From Oscillatoria salina IIICB1 (GTDB lineage Bacteria > Cyanobacteriota > Cyanobacteriia > Cyanobacteriales > SIO1D9), in NCBI RefSeq assembly GCF_020144665.1, contig NZ_JAAHBQ010000163.1, positions 62,001 to 126,000 on the forward strand: 64,000 nucleotides of DNA. Direction: 5' to 3'. The notes beneath the pieces were generated by a model, which did not search any database, was not told where the DNA came from, and saw only the letters and a program-made list of their open reading frames with translations. Made by a program: the position numbers and the translations under genes. Shown in pieces: positions 52,368-61,056 of the stretch. Within the stretch, counting starts at the first letter, position 1. Every line of letters starts with the position of its first letter.

Positions 52368-53585
52368 ATGAAAATTTTAATGATTTCTTCAACATTTCCT
52401 TATCCTCCCACGAAAGGAGGAACCCAGGTGCGTACTTTCCATTTGATGAAATATTTGAGTAAAAATCACCAGGTGACGCTGGTAACGCAACGTAGTGAGG
52501 ATGTTACTAATGAGGAAATTGCTAGATTAGGGGAATTTGTTCGAGAATTAAAGGTTTTTCCTCGTCCAACTGATTCGGAATCAAAACAAGGTATTCTGGG
52601 TAAGGCAAAGCGTTTTGGTCAGTTTATTCAGCAGGGAATACCTCCTAGCGTTCGTTCGAGTTATTCTCAAGTAATGCAAGCATGGATTGATGAAGCTGTA
52701 GCAACAGGTAATTTTGCAGCAATAACTAGCGAACATAGCGTTAACGAAATTTACGTGCGTCCGGAATGGCAAACTAAATTGCGTGCGGTGGTGAATATTC
52801 ATAGTTCGGTGTATGGTACTTGTAAGCATCAACTGGAAACCCAAACTTCAGAAAATAAGATGCGCGACAATTTGAATTTGCCTTTGTTACGTCGTTACGA
52901 ACAACAGTATTGTGAAAAATTTTCGGCGATCGCGGCGACAACGGAAGTAGATAAGCGACAATTGAAGGTGTTGAATCCGGATGCGCAAATTAGCGTGATT
53001 CCCAACGGTGTCGATTTAAATCTATTTCCCATGCGATCGCAAGATCCCGGAGGACGACAGTTGGTGTTTATCGGGGCTATGGATAATGCACCGAATATCG
53101 ACGCGGTACGCTTTTTTAGTTTGTCGGTATTCCCCGAAATTCGCAAACGCTATCCTGATGCCAGTTTAGACTTAGTTGGGGCGCGTCCGGTAGCTGAAGT
53201 AGAAGAATTAAACACAATTGATGGTATAACAGTAACCGGACGAGTTCCGTCGATGGTCGATTATTTACATCAAGCAACAATCTGCATTGTGCCGATGCGT
53301 ACTGGATTCGGAATTAAGAATAAAACTCTCGAAGCAATGGCAGCAGGCATACCAGTTGTCGGTAGCGATCGCGGCTTGGAAGGTTTGGCAGTTGATGGTG
53401 CAGATGTACCTCTACGGGCAATGCGAGCTAACGACCTTGAAGAATATATATACAGCATTTCGCGTTTGTTTGACGAACCGGCTTTGCGAAAAAAACTTTC
53501 CCAAAATGCGCGATCGCTGATCGAGAAGCAATATACTTGGGAACGTGCAGGTTCGCGTTACGAACAACTTGTTTGTGATTCTTAG
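52368..53585 (+). CDS. Glycosyltransferase family 4 (GT-B)
   Basis: About 405 residues. The start MKILMISSTFPYPPTKGGTQ carries the GT4 Gly-rich loop, and the C-terminal half shows VFIGAMDNAPNIDAV, then IVPMRTGFGIKNKTLEAMAAG, including the E-x7-E-like donor site, and a GLEGL turn. ATG 52368 sits behind GCGAGGAG (52355-52362). It is divergent from the GT-A gene at 51193 and the two share about 130 bases of upstream sequence. Sugar and acceptor are unknown. Confidence 0.9.
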   Translation: MKILMISSTFPYPPTKGGTQVRTFHLMKYLSKNHQVTLVTQRSEDVTNEEIARLGEFVRELKVFPRPTDSESKQGILGKAKRFGQFIQQGIPPSVRSSYSQVMQAWIDEAVATGNFAAITSEHSVNEIYVRPEWQTKLRAVVNIHSSVYGTCKHQLETQTSENKMRDNLNLPLLRRYEQQYCEKFSAIAATTEVDKRQLKVLNPDAQISVIPNGVDLNLFPMRSQDPGGRQLVFIGAMDNAPNIDAVRFFSLSVFPEIRKRYPDASLDLVGARPVAEVEELNTIDGITVTGRVPSMVDYLHQATICIVPMRTGFGIKNKTLEAMAAGIPVVGSDRGLEGLAVDGADVPLRAMRANDLEEYIYSISRLFDEPALRKKLSQNARSLIEKQYTWERAGSRYEQLVCDS

Positions 53586-53637
53586 TCGGATCGTAATTCA
53601 GTTATCAGTTACTCACCACCAATAAAGCACCAAACCT

Positions 53638-55950
53638 ATGACCACCTCCAAAACGATTAAGCGTAAATCTCAATCTTCACTAAAATCGGGAGAAACTCGT
53701 CAAACTCAGTCTCGACAACAAAAAGGTTTCGCAAAATTGGCGGCGATCGCAACTCTGTTGTTAGCTATGGGCGCGATCGCTGGTGGTGTCTGGTTGAGTC
53801 TGCTTCTGATTATTAACCCTGATGCTGGATTATGGCTAAATCGTTATTTACCCAGTTGGACGCGCATTCCTGTAGCTGTACGCAATCCTCCTCAAACTTT
53901 AGCAGAAATTAGGACTAATTTGGCTCGCCAGGGCTTTCAGTTGGGTAAACCCATCTCAGTCGCATCGGAACTATTAATCCCTTTATGGGTTTCTCCCCCA
54001 ACTTGTCGCGAAGGTTGTGCGGAAATTGTCCAACTGCGGGTTTATCAACCTGTTACTTCCCTTGGGGAATCAGAACCAAAATATCGTTTGGTAAGTCAAG
54101 TTGAACTTACTGAAATGAACGAAACTTTTGTCGTTTCTCCTTTACTACATCACAATAATGAAACCGTTGCTTCGGTTAATCCTCAACCTCTGAGGCAAAT
54201 AAGTTTGTTTAAAAATGCACCTGTACCGGGCATTTGGCTGAATTTGAGTGGTGAGTTAATCCGCAACGATACTACTTTTGCTTACGGGTTAATTGTTCAT
54301 TACAATCCCGCAGAAATGCACTTGTCGCAAATGCTGCAATGGACTTCTCCGACAGGAGAGTTTCCTCGCTGGCAGCAAGTAACTGGTGGGGATACTGAGG
54401 AATTAGTTGTTAATCATACGATTGGTTTAGAACCCAAATTCAAAGTTTATCGTCTCCAACCGCGTAATTTTGTCCCCAATCCAGTTTATCTCGAAGAAGT
54501 TCTCCTCAATCAACCGCCACCAGAAATTAATCTCTTTCTCGATGATTATCGTCAAGCTTTAACTTTAGCCGATCGAGGCTTGTTTTCTCCAGCTTTACAA
54601 CGCTTACTCAGTATTAAACAACAAACTCCTGCTGAAGCTTGGTCTTTGGCTGCTGAAGCACAATTAGATACCATCCGCATGCACGCAGCAATTACTCAGT
54701 CTCAGTGTCAGCAATCATGGGCTAGTCCTACACAGCAACTTTTTGCTTGTTTCACTGATGGTCGTCCTGCTGATGCTTTATCTGTGTTTCAAGCAGCGAT
54801 AACGGGAAACGCTAATTTCCAAGAAATTCTGAATTTCCTCAAAAATGACGATCGCCAACTTTGGGAACGCACTCAAACTGCTTTAAAATTTACTCCTGAT
54901 GATGAAAATTGGCAAGCTTGGGGAGCATTAATTTTAACGGTACAAAAAAATCGCGAGGCGGCGAAATCTTGGCTGCAAGAGTTATCTCCCTCTTCAACTA
55001 GTCCTCGTGTTACGGAATTACTTGACTTGTTAGATTTAGCGATCGTTTCCCAAACTGGTAGTTATATTAGTAAAATTGTCGGTGCGGCTGTGGCTGTGGA
55101 GTCGGTTGAGGGAGAATGGTTACAACCGTCAGAACAAACTAATTTACCTCCTCTCCAACCCCAACAAAGTTGGTATCAAATTCAAGTTACTGATTTTTAT
55201 GACGGTCAGCGCTGGCGGAAAGCACCTTTTAGTGATTTACAATTAGCTAGTTATGCCCCCGGTAAGCAACTTTGGCGACTTTTGGGTTTGGATGTTGACC
55301 CCTGGATTAACGTTACTGTCTTGACTCCTGATGGACGTTCGGTATCTTCCCCAGCAGCCGTGCAAGCTGTACAATTTAACAATGGTACGCTAAAATTACT
55401 CGCTTTGGGCGATCAACCTCAAACTGACAAACCAACTCGTTTCTTCGCTCACACTAACTCGGCTTTCCGTTGGTTAGAACCTGGTGCGGTGACATTGCGC
55501 GATTTATATAAAATTCAACCTGAGTGGGTTTCGTTGATTCTACCTGCCCTCTGGCGAGAAGTCAAAACTAGCGAAACTCGTAGTTTAGACGAAGTACCCC
55601 CTTTAGCTAAATTAATCGAATCAATGGGACATTGGTCGGTGCGTCCCGTTGATTTAACCGGGAACGATAAGCCGGAAGCTTTACTGACGATTTATGAAGA
55701 ATTAGCAACCAAACCGCAGTCAGCAACCGCAGAAGTTACCGAAACTACGGAAAAAAACCAATATCGACCGCGAACGATTATCTTTGCCGATAGTGGGGAA
55801 ATTCTCTATAACGAATTTCGTCAAGATATAGGTTCGTCATTAGCCGCGATCGCTGATTTCGGTGACAACACTAATCCCAGTTTAGTTATGCAGATTTCTG
55901 ATAATTATCAGCTTAAGCGTTGGTCTTCCTCTCCGCGTGGTTTTGAATAA
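53638..55950 (+). CDS. Large membrane-anchored protein of unknown function
   Basis: A 770-residue protein I do not recognise. A basic, low-complexity N-terminus (1-30) precedes one transmembrane helix (about 33-62), with a large domain presumably in the periplasm. One CxxxC pair (TCREGC) lies near residue 122. Residues 295-430 look like a helical, TPR-like region (ALTLADRGLFSPALQRLLSI; RPADALSVFQAAITG). The rest is beta-rich with many Trp. The gene begins 52 bases after the GT4 gene on the same strand, so a role in envelope polysaccharide assembly is possible, by context only. Confidence 0.7.
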   Translation: MTTSKTIKRKSQSSLKSGETRQTQSRQQKGFAKLAAIATLLLAMGAIAGGVWLSLLLIINPDAGLWLNRYLPSWTRIPVAVRNPPQTLAEIRTNLARQGFQLGKPISVASELLIPLWVSPPTCREGCAEIVQLRVYQPVTSLGESEPKYRLVSQVELTEMNETFVVSPLLHHNNETVASVNPQPLRQISLFKNAPVPGIWLNLSGELIRNDTTFAYGLIVHYNPAEMHLSQMLQWTSPTGEFPRWQQVTGGDTEELVVNHTIGLEPKFKVYRLQPRNFVPNPVYLEEVLLNQPPPEINLFLDDYRQALTLADRGLFSPALQRLLSIKQQTPAEAWSLAAEAQLDTIRMHAAITQSQCQQSWASPTQQLFACFTDGRPADALSVFQAAITGNANFQEILNFLKNDDRQLWERTQTALKFTPDDENWQAWGALILTVQKNREAAKSWLQELSPSSTSPRVTELLDLLDLAIVSQTGSYISKIVGAAVAVESVEGEWLQPSEQTNLPPLQPQQSWYQIQVTDFYDGQRWRKAPFSDLQLASYAPGKQLWRLLGLDVDPWINVTVLTPDGRSVSSPAAVQAVQFNNGTLKLLALGDQPQTDKPTRFFAHTNSAFRWLEPGAVTLRDLYKIQPEWVSLILPALWREVKTSETRSLDEVPPLAKLIESMGHWSVRPVDLTGNDKPEALLTIYEELATKPQSATAEVTETTEKNQYRPRTIIFADSGEILYNEFRQDIGSSLAAIADFGDNTNPSLVMQISDNYQLKRWSSSPRGFE

Positions 55951-56359
55951 AATTGTTAAATTTTTCCCCTACCACATTTTGGTATTTTTGTCAAAACAAC
56001 GGAAAATCGTGGTTTCAAAAAAAAGCGCCGCAACTCAGGATTTTGAGTCTAATTTTTCATCAAGATGAGGCGATGTCAATGAAATTAATAGCTTTTCAGG
56101 CGCTAAATTTACGTCTAGGTATACGAATAGCAAATTACAACTGTACATATTATGATACCAAATCGCTGAAATAACGCAAGCCCGTTGAGATAATTGATAA
56201 TAATTCGCAGCTTTTGTCAAATAATTGAGAATGAAAGTTAGAAAGATTCAAACTAAAATTCAGTTTCCTCAAAGTTGTACTTATCAAAGAAGGCAGCACG
56301 GAGACTCCCCCTTCAGGATAACGTTAAGCTAGAGCCGAGAAATAAATCGGTAACATTTA
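55951..56359. other. Intergenic region before tRNA-Gly
   Basis: About 400 bases without a convincing gene. Short open frames on both strands lack start signals and protein character. No repeat or hairpin beyond chance was noticed. Confidence 0.4.
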
Positions 56360-56430
56360 AGCGGGTGGGGGGAATCGAACCCCCATCATCAGCTTGGAAG
56401 GCTGAGGTTTTACCACTAAACTACACCCGC
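56360..56430 (-). tRNA. tRNA-Gly (UCC)
   Basis: The minus strand folds as a complete 71-base tRNA. The acceptor GCGGGTG pairs with CACCCGC; the D arm is GTTT/AAAC. The anticodon stem TCAGC/GCTGA closes the loop CTTCCAA with anticodon TCC. The T arm is GGGGG TTCGATT CCCCC. The discriminator base is U and CCA is not encoded. Confidence 0.97.
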
Positions 56431-56505
56431 AATTAATGGCGCGGTTTTTTTCCGCCGATCGTTATCATAACACAGCGATCGCCAATTTTGCCAAGCTCAG
56501 ATAAA

Positions 56506-57759
56506 TTAATTTCGACTGGGGCTAATCGTGAGCGGGAGATAGTATGCTTGAGCTACGGGAGACGAACCCATGTAGGTTGGTTCAAATTCCATTCTTTGCA
56601 CGATTTTGGTAGCTAAAACTTGGGCTGCGTCAACAGTGATGCTTCCTTGCAAAATGCGCGGACTACCAACGACGCTTGCTTCTCCAGTTGGTCGAATCAA
56701 GACTACTACTTCTACTTGTACCACTCGTTCGACATTGATTCCTAGGGGTTGAATTTCTTCACTAGCGACACTGATACTATTTTGTCTTAGTTGGGCTAGT
56801 TTGTCGGGAACGTCACGATTGGGGTCGGTGAGACGATATGCTCCGACTGTCACCATAATACCTGCGGCAGTTTCGCTTTCGGTGCGATCGCTAAGATTAT
56901 TGGGAGTTGTTTCGACTTCCACTGTCTCGACGGGTTGAGTAACTGTCTGTGAGTCGGAATTTGTTTCGACTTCCACAGGTTGAGTAACTGTCTGTGAGTC
57001 GGAATTTGTTTCGACTTCCACAGGTTGAGTAACTGTCTGTGAGTCGGAATTTGTTTCGACTTCCACAGGTTGAGTAACTGTTTGTGAGTCGGAATTTGTT
57101 TCGACTTCCACAGGTTGAGTAACTGTTTGTGAGTCGGAATTTGTCTCTACTTCCACAGGTTGAGTAACTGTTTGTGACTCAGATTTAGTAATTGTGTCTT
57201 GCTGAGAAGCAATTTCTAACTCACTTTTATCTTTGGTAAGAATATCTGGTGGTTGGGAAACTGTGTCAATTTCTTGCTTGAGCTTTGTCTCTCGTGAATG
57301 AGAAGACTTCTCTGATTGTTTTTTGGCTTGAAAAGAAGGTTTTTGCTTTTCAGGGGGGTTCTCGGCATTTTTCTGAGGTGTGGGAGTAACTACCACCTGT
57401 TTTTTGGGAAATTGTGGCTGAGGTGAGGAGATTTCCGAATTTATCTCACTTGCGGTAGTGGTAACTTTTGGGTTAGCTACTTTACGTTGAAGAGGAGAAG
57501 GAGCAACCGTTTGGGGAGACGAAGCTTTTTCGTTGCTGTCAGTGATTTCCGTTGAATTGGTAACAAGCTCAATCGGAATTGCTGTTTGAGTTACATTAGC
57601 GGCTGCTTTCTCGGTAAACAGTAGCGAACGTAACATAAAAAACGCGATCGCGTGAATAATAATAGATCCTGCGATCGCACCGATCCAAAGTTTAGGCGGA
57701 TCGATGTGATGCCGTTGTTTCCCAGAGTTAGATTTTGAACCGAAAATTGATTCTCCCAT
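56506..57759 (-). CDS. TonB-like energy transducer with internal repeats
   Basis: A 417-residue protein: one N-terminal membrane helix (about 27-47, LWIGAIAGSIIIHAIAFFML), a long polar linker, and a C-terminal TonB-like domain of about 80 residues (ERVVQVEVVVLIRPTGEASV, KIVQRMEFEPTYMG). The linker contains tandem copies of a 15-residue unit (SQTVTQPVEVETNSD) and would span the periplasm. TonB links the proton-motive force to outer-membrane receptors; ExbB/ExbD and receptors are not in the window. Cyanobacterial TonB-like proteins are often of this kind. The number of repeats may vary between strains. Confidence 0.82.
   Translation of the reverse strand: MGESIFGSKSNSGKQRHHIDPPKLWIGAIAGSIIIHAIAFFMLRSLLFTEKAAANVTQTAIPIELVTNSTEITDSNEKASSPQTVAPSPLQRKVANPKVTTTASEINSEISSPQPQFPKKQVVVTPTPQKNAENPPEKQKPSFQAKKQSEKSSHSRETKLKQEIDTVSQPPDILTKDKSELEIASQQDTITKSESQTVTQPVEVETNSDSQTVTQPVEVETNSDSQTVTQPVEVETNSDSQTVTQPVEVETNSDSQTVTQPVEVETNSDSQTVTQPVETVEVETTPNNLSDRTESETAAGIMVTVGAYRLTDPNRDVPDKLAQLRQNSISVASEEIQPLGINVERVVQVEVVVLIRPTGEASVVGSPRILQGSITVDAAQVLATKIVQRMEFEPTYMGSSPVAQAYYLPLTISPSRN
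56941..57180. repeat. 45-bp tandem repeat in the TonB-like linker
   Basis: Units start at 56941, 56986, 57031, 57076 and 57121, with a partial sixth from 57166. The first three are nearly identical; the later ones have single-base changes. The period keeps the frame (15 codons), so copy-number change would only alter linker length. Confidence 0.93.
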
Positions 57760-58032
57760 GTACTGCTATCAATCGGCTTTTTTCCTTACTTCTCAACGGA
57801 TCTCGCTAAATCGGGAAAAAAAAGTTACTATTTTTTTTTGACGTTGAAGAAAGCCTTTTTTGTTCCCCAAATCTTAGTAAGTGCGTAACTGGAGTTACTT
57901 CGATCTCAAGACAATTGTATTTCTCAATGATTGTAAATTGATGTTGCAAGTCTTTCAAAAATCTTTAAAAATCGTCTAAAACCAAGGCATAGCCCTAACC
58001 TAAAAAATTAAAAGTCAGTTTAAGGAAATACT

Positions 58033-58350
58033 ATGGATAACGAACCACAAAAATACCGGATGAGTTGTACCTTGACATTTGGCGATATCTATGGTCAGAT
58101 TATCGTCTGGTTGATTGTAATTTTCATCAGCCTTGCTTCAACTCTCGCTTTGTGGAGTAGCACTCGTCAAATCTACGCTTTAGCCACAGTGGGTTTAATT
58201 CTCGTACTGTCTCTACCTTTCTTACTCTTTGCTTTCGTAACCACCCTACTCAATCATATTGAGTTTTCACCAATTGGGGAAGGCGAAACCACAGAAACCA
58301 GAGACGCAACCAGACCCGCACCAGAAAAATCTGTACAGCAACCCGCTTAG
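58033..58350 (+). CDS. Small two-helix membrane protein
   Basis: A 105-residue protein with two likely membrane helices (about 22-43 and 47-70: IIVWLIVIFISLASTLALW and LATVGLILVLSLPFLLFAFV) and a polar, acidic-then-basic tail. I recognise no family. The ATG at 58033 follows AAGGAAATACT, a plausible ribosome binding site. It is isolated between divergent and convergent neighbours, so context gives no hint of function. Confidence 0.6.
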   Translation: MDNEPQKYRMSCTLTFGDIYGQIIVWLIVIFISLASTLALWSSTRQIYALATVGLILVLSLPFLLFAFVTTLLNHIEFSPIGEGETTETRDATRPAPEKSVQQPA

Positions 58351-58362
58351 GCTAGATTATCA

Positions 58363-58392
58363 TGTAGAGACGTTGCATGCAACGTCTCTACA
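58363..58392. repeat. Perfect 30-bp palindrome of the GTAGAGACGTTGCA type
   Basis: Two 15-base arms (TGTAGAGACGTTGCA and its exact complement) meet without a loop, 13 bases after the stop of the small membrane protein gene. It is the most intact member of the GTAGAGAC/GTCTCTAC family in the window. It could act as a terminator-like hairpin for both convergent genes, but no T-run follows. Confidence 0.85.
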
Positions 58393-58408
58393 GGGGATTG
58401 GGAATTGG

Positions 58409-58580
58409 GAGAGGGGGACAAGGAAGAGGGGGAGGACAAGGAGGAATTGGGAGATAAACTGGTAACTGGTAACTAATAACTGATAACTGGTAACTAATAA
58501 CTGATAACTGATAACTGATAACTGATAACTGATAACTGATAACTGATAACTGATAACTGATAACTGATAACTGATAACTG
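58409..58580. repeat. GACAAGGA units followed by GATAACT heptamer satellite
   Basis: The left part (58409-58450) has GACAAGGA/GGACAAGGAGG units. The right part is TAACTGG/TAACTAA units turning into a perfect 7-base tandem GATAACT (about 58499-58580, roughly a dozen units). The minus-strand reading SYQLSVI is an artefact of the repeat and not a gene. The same repeat style is present at 11010-11160. Confidence 0.9.
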
Positions 58581-58582
58581 TA

Positions 58583-59371
58583 CTAAGCACCCATACCAGA
58601 ATATTGTTTCAAACCGCGTCGCCATAACCAACGATTGAGGAAGAAAAATAAGACAAACCAGGCGATCGCGACAACAATTCCTTGAGCTATATTAACAGGT
58701 AAACCGACTAAAATTGCTGCCGGGAAGTGGATTAAATAAGGAAAAGGGGTAAATTGCGCGATCGCGCGTACTGATGGGGGAAAAACTTCTAAAGGTGCGA
58801 TCGTTCCCGAAAGAAATAAATAAAACAAAAACCAAAATTGTTGCAAAGCATTAGCCCTTTCTGTCCAAAAAGCAAACATCGCAAATGTATACTGAATAAT
58901 AAACCGCAGCGCAAACGCCCACAAAGACACTAACAAAAATAATAACCCTTGACTCCAACTTGGTAACCAAAACGCATCCGGATACAATAAGAAAAACAAA
59001 CCTGTCAAAACGCAAATAAACGGTAAACGTGCGAAACGTTCCCCAACGTGAGAAGCTACATGATGCCAACCTGGGTCTAAAGGTTGTAAAAGTCGAAACG
59101 AAAGAGTACCTTCCAAAACCTCCCTTTCAAAATCCCAAATTACCCAGACAATACTGAATTGTCGCACAAAAAAGACCGTAATGAAATAACGAGCAAAATC
59201 TTGCGGTCCCAAGCCAAAATTTCCCTCAGTAGATGCCTCAATCCAAACACCCATTAAAATAATTGGTAGAGAACCAGATAACGCCCATAAAAATAATTCT
59301 GCCCGATATTCGAGCATATAAGCATAGTAAACCGTAAGTAAGGTTACGATTTTTCTGAAAACTTGCTTCAC
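58583..59371 (-). CDS. ABC-2 type transporter permease
   Basis: A 262-residue membrane protein with about six helices and a cytosolic N-terminus. ALSGSLPIILMGVWIEA and the closing FLNRWLWRRGLKQYSGMG fit the ABC2_membrane_6 (DUF990-like) permease branch. Its start overlaps the end of the ATPase gene by four bases, so the two are translationally coupled. Transporters of this branch often have two permease genes; only one is present, so it may act as a homodimer or pair with a gene elsewhere. The substrate is unknown. Confidence 0.87.
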   Translation of the reverse strand: MKQVFRKIVTLLTVYYAYMLEYRAELFLWALSGSLPIILMGVWIEASTEGNFGLGPQDFARYFITVFFVRQFSIVWVIWDFEREVLEGTLSFRLLQPLDPGWHHVASHVGERFARLPFICVLTGLFFLLYPDAFWLPSWSQGLLFLLVSLWAFALRFIIQYTFAMFAFWTERANALQQFWFLFYLFLSGTIAPLEVFPPSVRAIAQFTPFPYLIHFPAAILVGLPVNIAQGIVVAIAWFVLFFFLNRWLWRRGLKQYSGMGA

Positions 59372-60351
59372 GAAACAACTCCCATACGAAAAACACGCCC
59401 AATTACTTCTTCTATTGGCGGTTCAGTTACACTAAGATCGATAACTTCTAACTGCGCGAGAATTTGTCCCACCGTGTTAGTAAGTTCTTCGCGACGCACT
59501 AACAAACGCACTTCTCTACCTTCAATAGATTCAACTTCGCCGTATTGAGATAACTTGTCTGCGGGGACATTTTCTGGAAGTTCAATTTGGATTTCGCGAT
59601 AAGGTGCAAAACGTTCTAAAAGTCCCTCCAAACTACCATCATAAATTAAACTACCCTGATAGATGAGCATCACGCGATCGCATAATGCTGTAATATCTGC
59701 CATATAGTGACTCGTCAACAAAATTGTTGCACCATAACGACGATTATATTCTCGCAGAAAATCGCGCACTGCTACTTGTGCATTTACATCCAAACCTAAT
59801 GTTGGTTCATCTAAAAATAATACTTCTGGATGATGCAATAAAGCCGCAAGTAATTCAGCTTTCATCCTTTCCCCAAGAGACAATTTCCGCACAGGTTGAC
59901 GCAGCTTTTCTGCGAGAGATAACATTTCCGTTAACTCACCTAATCGTCGCTGAAATTCCTTTTCGGGAATCTTATAAACCGCCGCATTAATTTTTAGGGA
60001 ATCTAAGGCTGGTAAATCCCAAATCAACTGTTGTTTTTGTCCCATTACCAAGCTCATTTTTTGCAAGAAATTAGCTTCGCGACGAAAAGGAATATAACCC
60101 GCAACGCGCAATCTTCCCGCCGAAGGATGAATCAATCCTGTCAGCATTTTCAAAGTAGTAGTTTTCCCCGCACCATTGGGACCCAAAAAGCCGACAACCT
60201 CTCCTTTTTCTATATAAAAACTCACATCTTGTACCGCCTTTACTTCGCGATATTCACGGCGAAAAAAGTGATTTAACGTACCTTTTAAACCCGGTTCTTT
60301 TATAGCTACCGGGTACACTTTACTTAAGTTTTCTACTTCAACAATTGGCAT
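59368..60351 (-). CDS. ABC transporter ATP-binding protein (ABC-2 exporter)
   Basis: A 327-residue ATPase: Walker A GPNGAGKTT, signature LSLGERMKAEL (a slight variant of LSGGQ), Walker B VLFLDEPTLGLD, and the H-loop TSHYM. A C-terminal extension of about 80 residues follows, as in the DrrA/NatA-like ATPases. It overlaps the permease gene downstream by four bases. Export of a lipid, drug or polysaccharide is possible; the sequence does not say which. Confidence 0.92.
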   Translation of the reverse strand: MPIVEVENLSKVYPVAIKEPGLKGTLNHFFRREYREVKAVQDVSFYIEKGEVVGFLGPNGAGKTTTLKMLTGLIHPSAGRLRVAGYIPFRREANFLQKMSLVMGQKQQLIWDLPALDSLKINAAVYKIPEKEFQRRLGELTEMLSLAEKLRQPVRKLSLGERMKAELLAALLHHPEVLFLDEPTLGLDVNAQVAVRDFLREYNRRYGATILLTSHYMADITALCDRVMLIYQGSLIYDGSLEGLLERFAPYREIQIELPENVPADKLSQYGEVESIEGREVRLLVRREELTNTVGQILAQLEVIDLSVTEPPIEEVIGRVFRMGVVS

Positions 60352-60421
60352 ACCTGTAATTTTAGCGTTATTTTTGTATTATGTGTGTAATATAAAGAAT
60401 AATAACCCGATTGTTCCTATC

Positions 60422-61036
60422 ATGCAAAGACAAATTCGCGCCAACTACGACAACGAAGGAATCTTTATTTACCAAGCTTACAACCCAGAAATAGCCGCAG
60501 AAGCCTTAAGTTTAGGCACATTTGGCAAAAAGTTCAAGCGCGATCGCATGACTTGGATAAAACCCTCCTTTGGGTGGATGCTATATCGTTCCGGTTATGC
60601 TATTAAATCCGGACAAGAACGCATCCTCAAGATTAAACTAACTCATTCCGGCTTCCAAGAAATTCTTTCTCAAGCAGTGCTTACCAAATTTGAACCAAAA
60701 ACATATCCCAGTAAATTAGACTGGCAAATAGCCCTCAAAAATAGTTTAGTACGTTGTCAGTGGGATGGCGATCGCAATCTCCGCTTGCAAAGATGCGAAA
60801 ATCGCGCCATTCAACTCGGTATTCGCGGTAGAATCGTCATTAGCTACATCAACGACTGGATAATTGGCATTGAAGACGTTACCCCCTTAGCTCATGCTAT
60901 CAAAACCGCAGTCGAAAATAATCACCAAGAATTGCCACCAGTTCCCGAAGAAACTATCTATCCAGTTAGTAGCCAAATACAAGCAATTTTAGGCATGAAT
61001 TCTCAGCGAACAACCCACACTTCCCAATCTAATTAA
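60422..61036 (+). CDS. DUF4291-family protein
   Basis: A 204-residue protein from the ATG at 60422, which opens on the family's typical MQRQIRANYDNEGIFIYQAY. KRDRMTWIKPSFGWMLYRSG is the strongly conserved core, and RAIQLGIRG near residue 140 is also typical. DUF4291 is widespread in bacteria and fungi and has no firmly known role. An upstream TTG/ATG extension at 60374 is not conserved in style and was rejected. It is divergent from the ABC-2 genes. Confidence 0.87.
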   Translation: MQRQIRANYDNEGIFIYQAYNPEIAAEALSLGTFGKKFKRDRMTWIKPSFGWMLYRSGYAIKSGQERILKIKLTHSGFQEILSQAVLTKFEPKTYPSKLDWQIALKNSLVRCQWDGDRNLRLQRCENRAIQLGIRGRIVISYINDWIIGIEDVTPLAHAIKTAVENNHQELPPVPEETIYPVSSQIQAILGMNSQRTTHTSQSN

Positions 61037-61056
61037 GCTCAGTTTTATCAATCTCA

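Noticed and set aside
55953-56220. Two short opposite ORFs downstream of the 770-residue protein gene
   Set aside because: No start signals, no protein-like composition and mutual overlap.
56941-57180. CRISPR array
   Set aside because: The 45-base units abut without unique spacers and lie in frame within the TonB-like gene.
58456-58580. CRISPR array or small gene on the minus strand
   Set aside because: It is a 7-base tandem satellite without spacers; the translated product is a repeat artefact.
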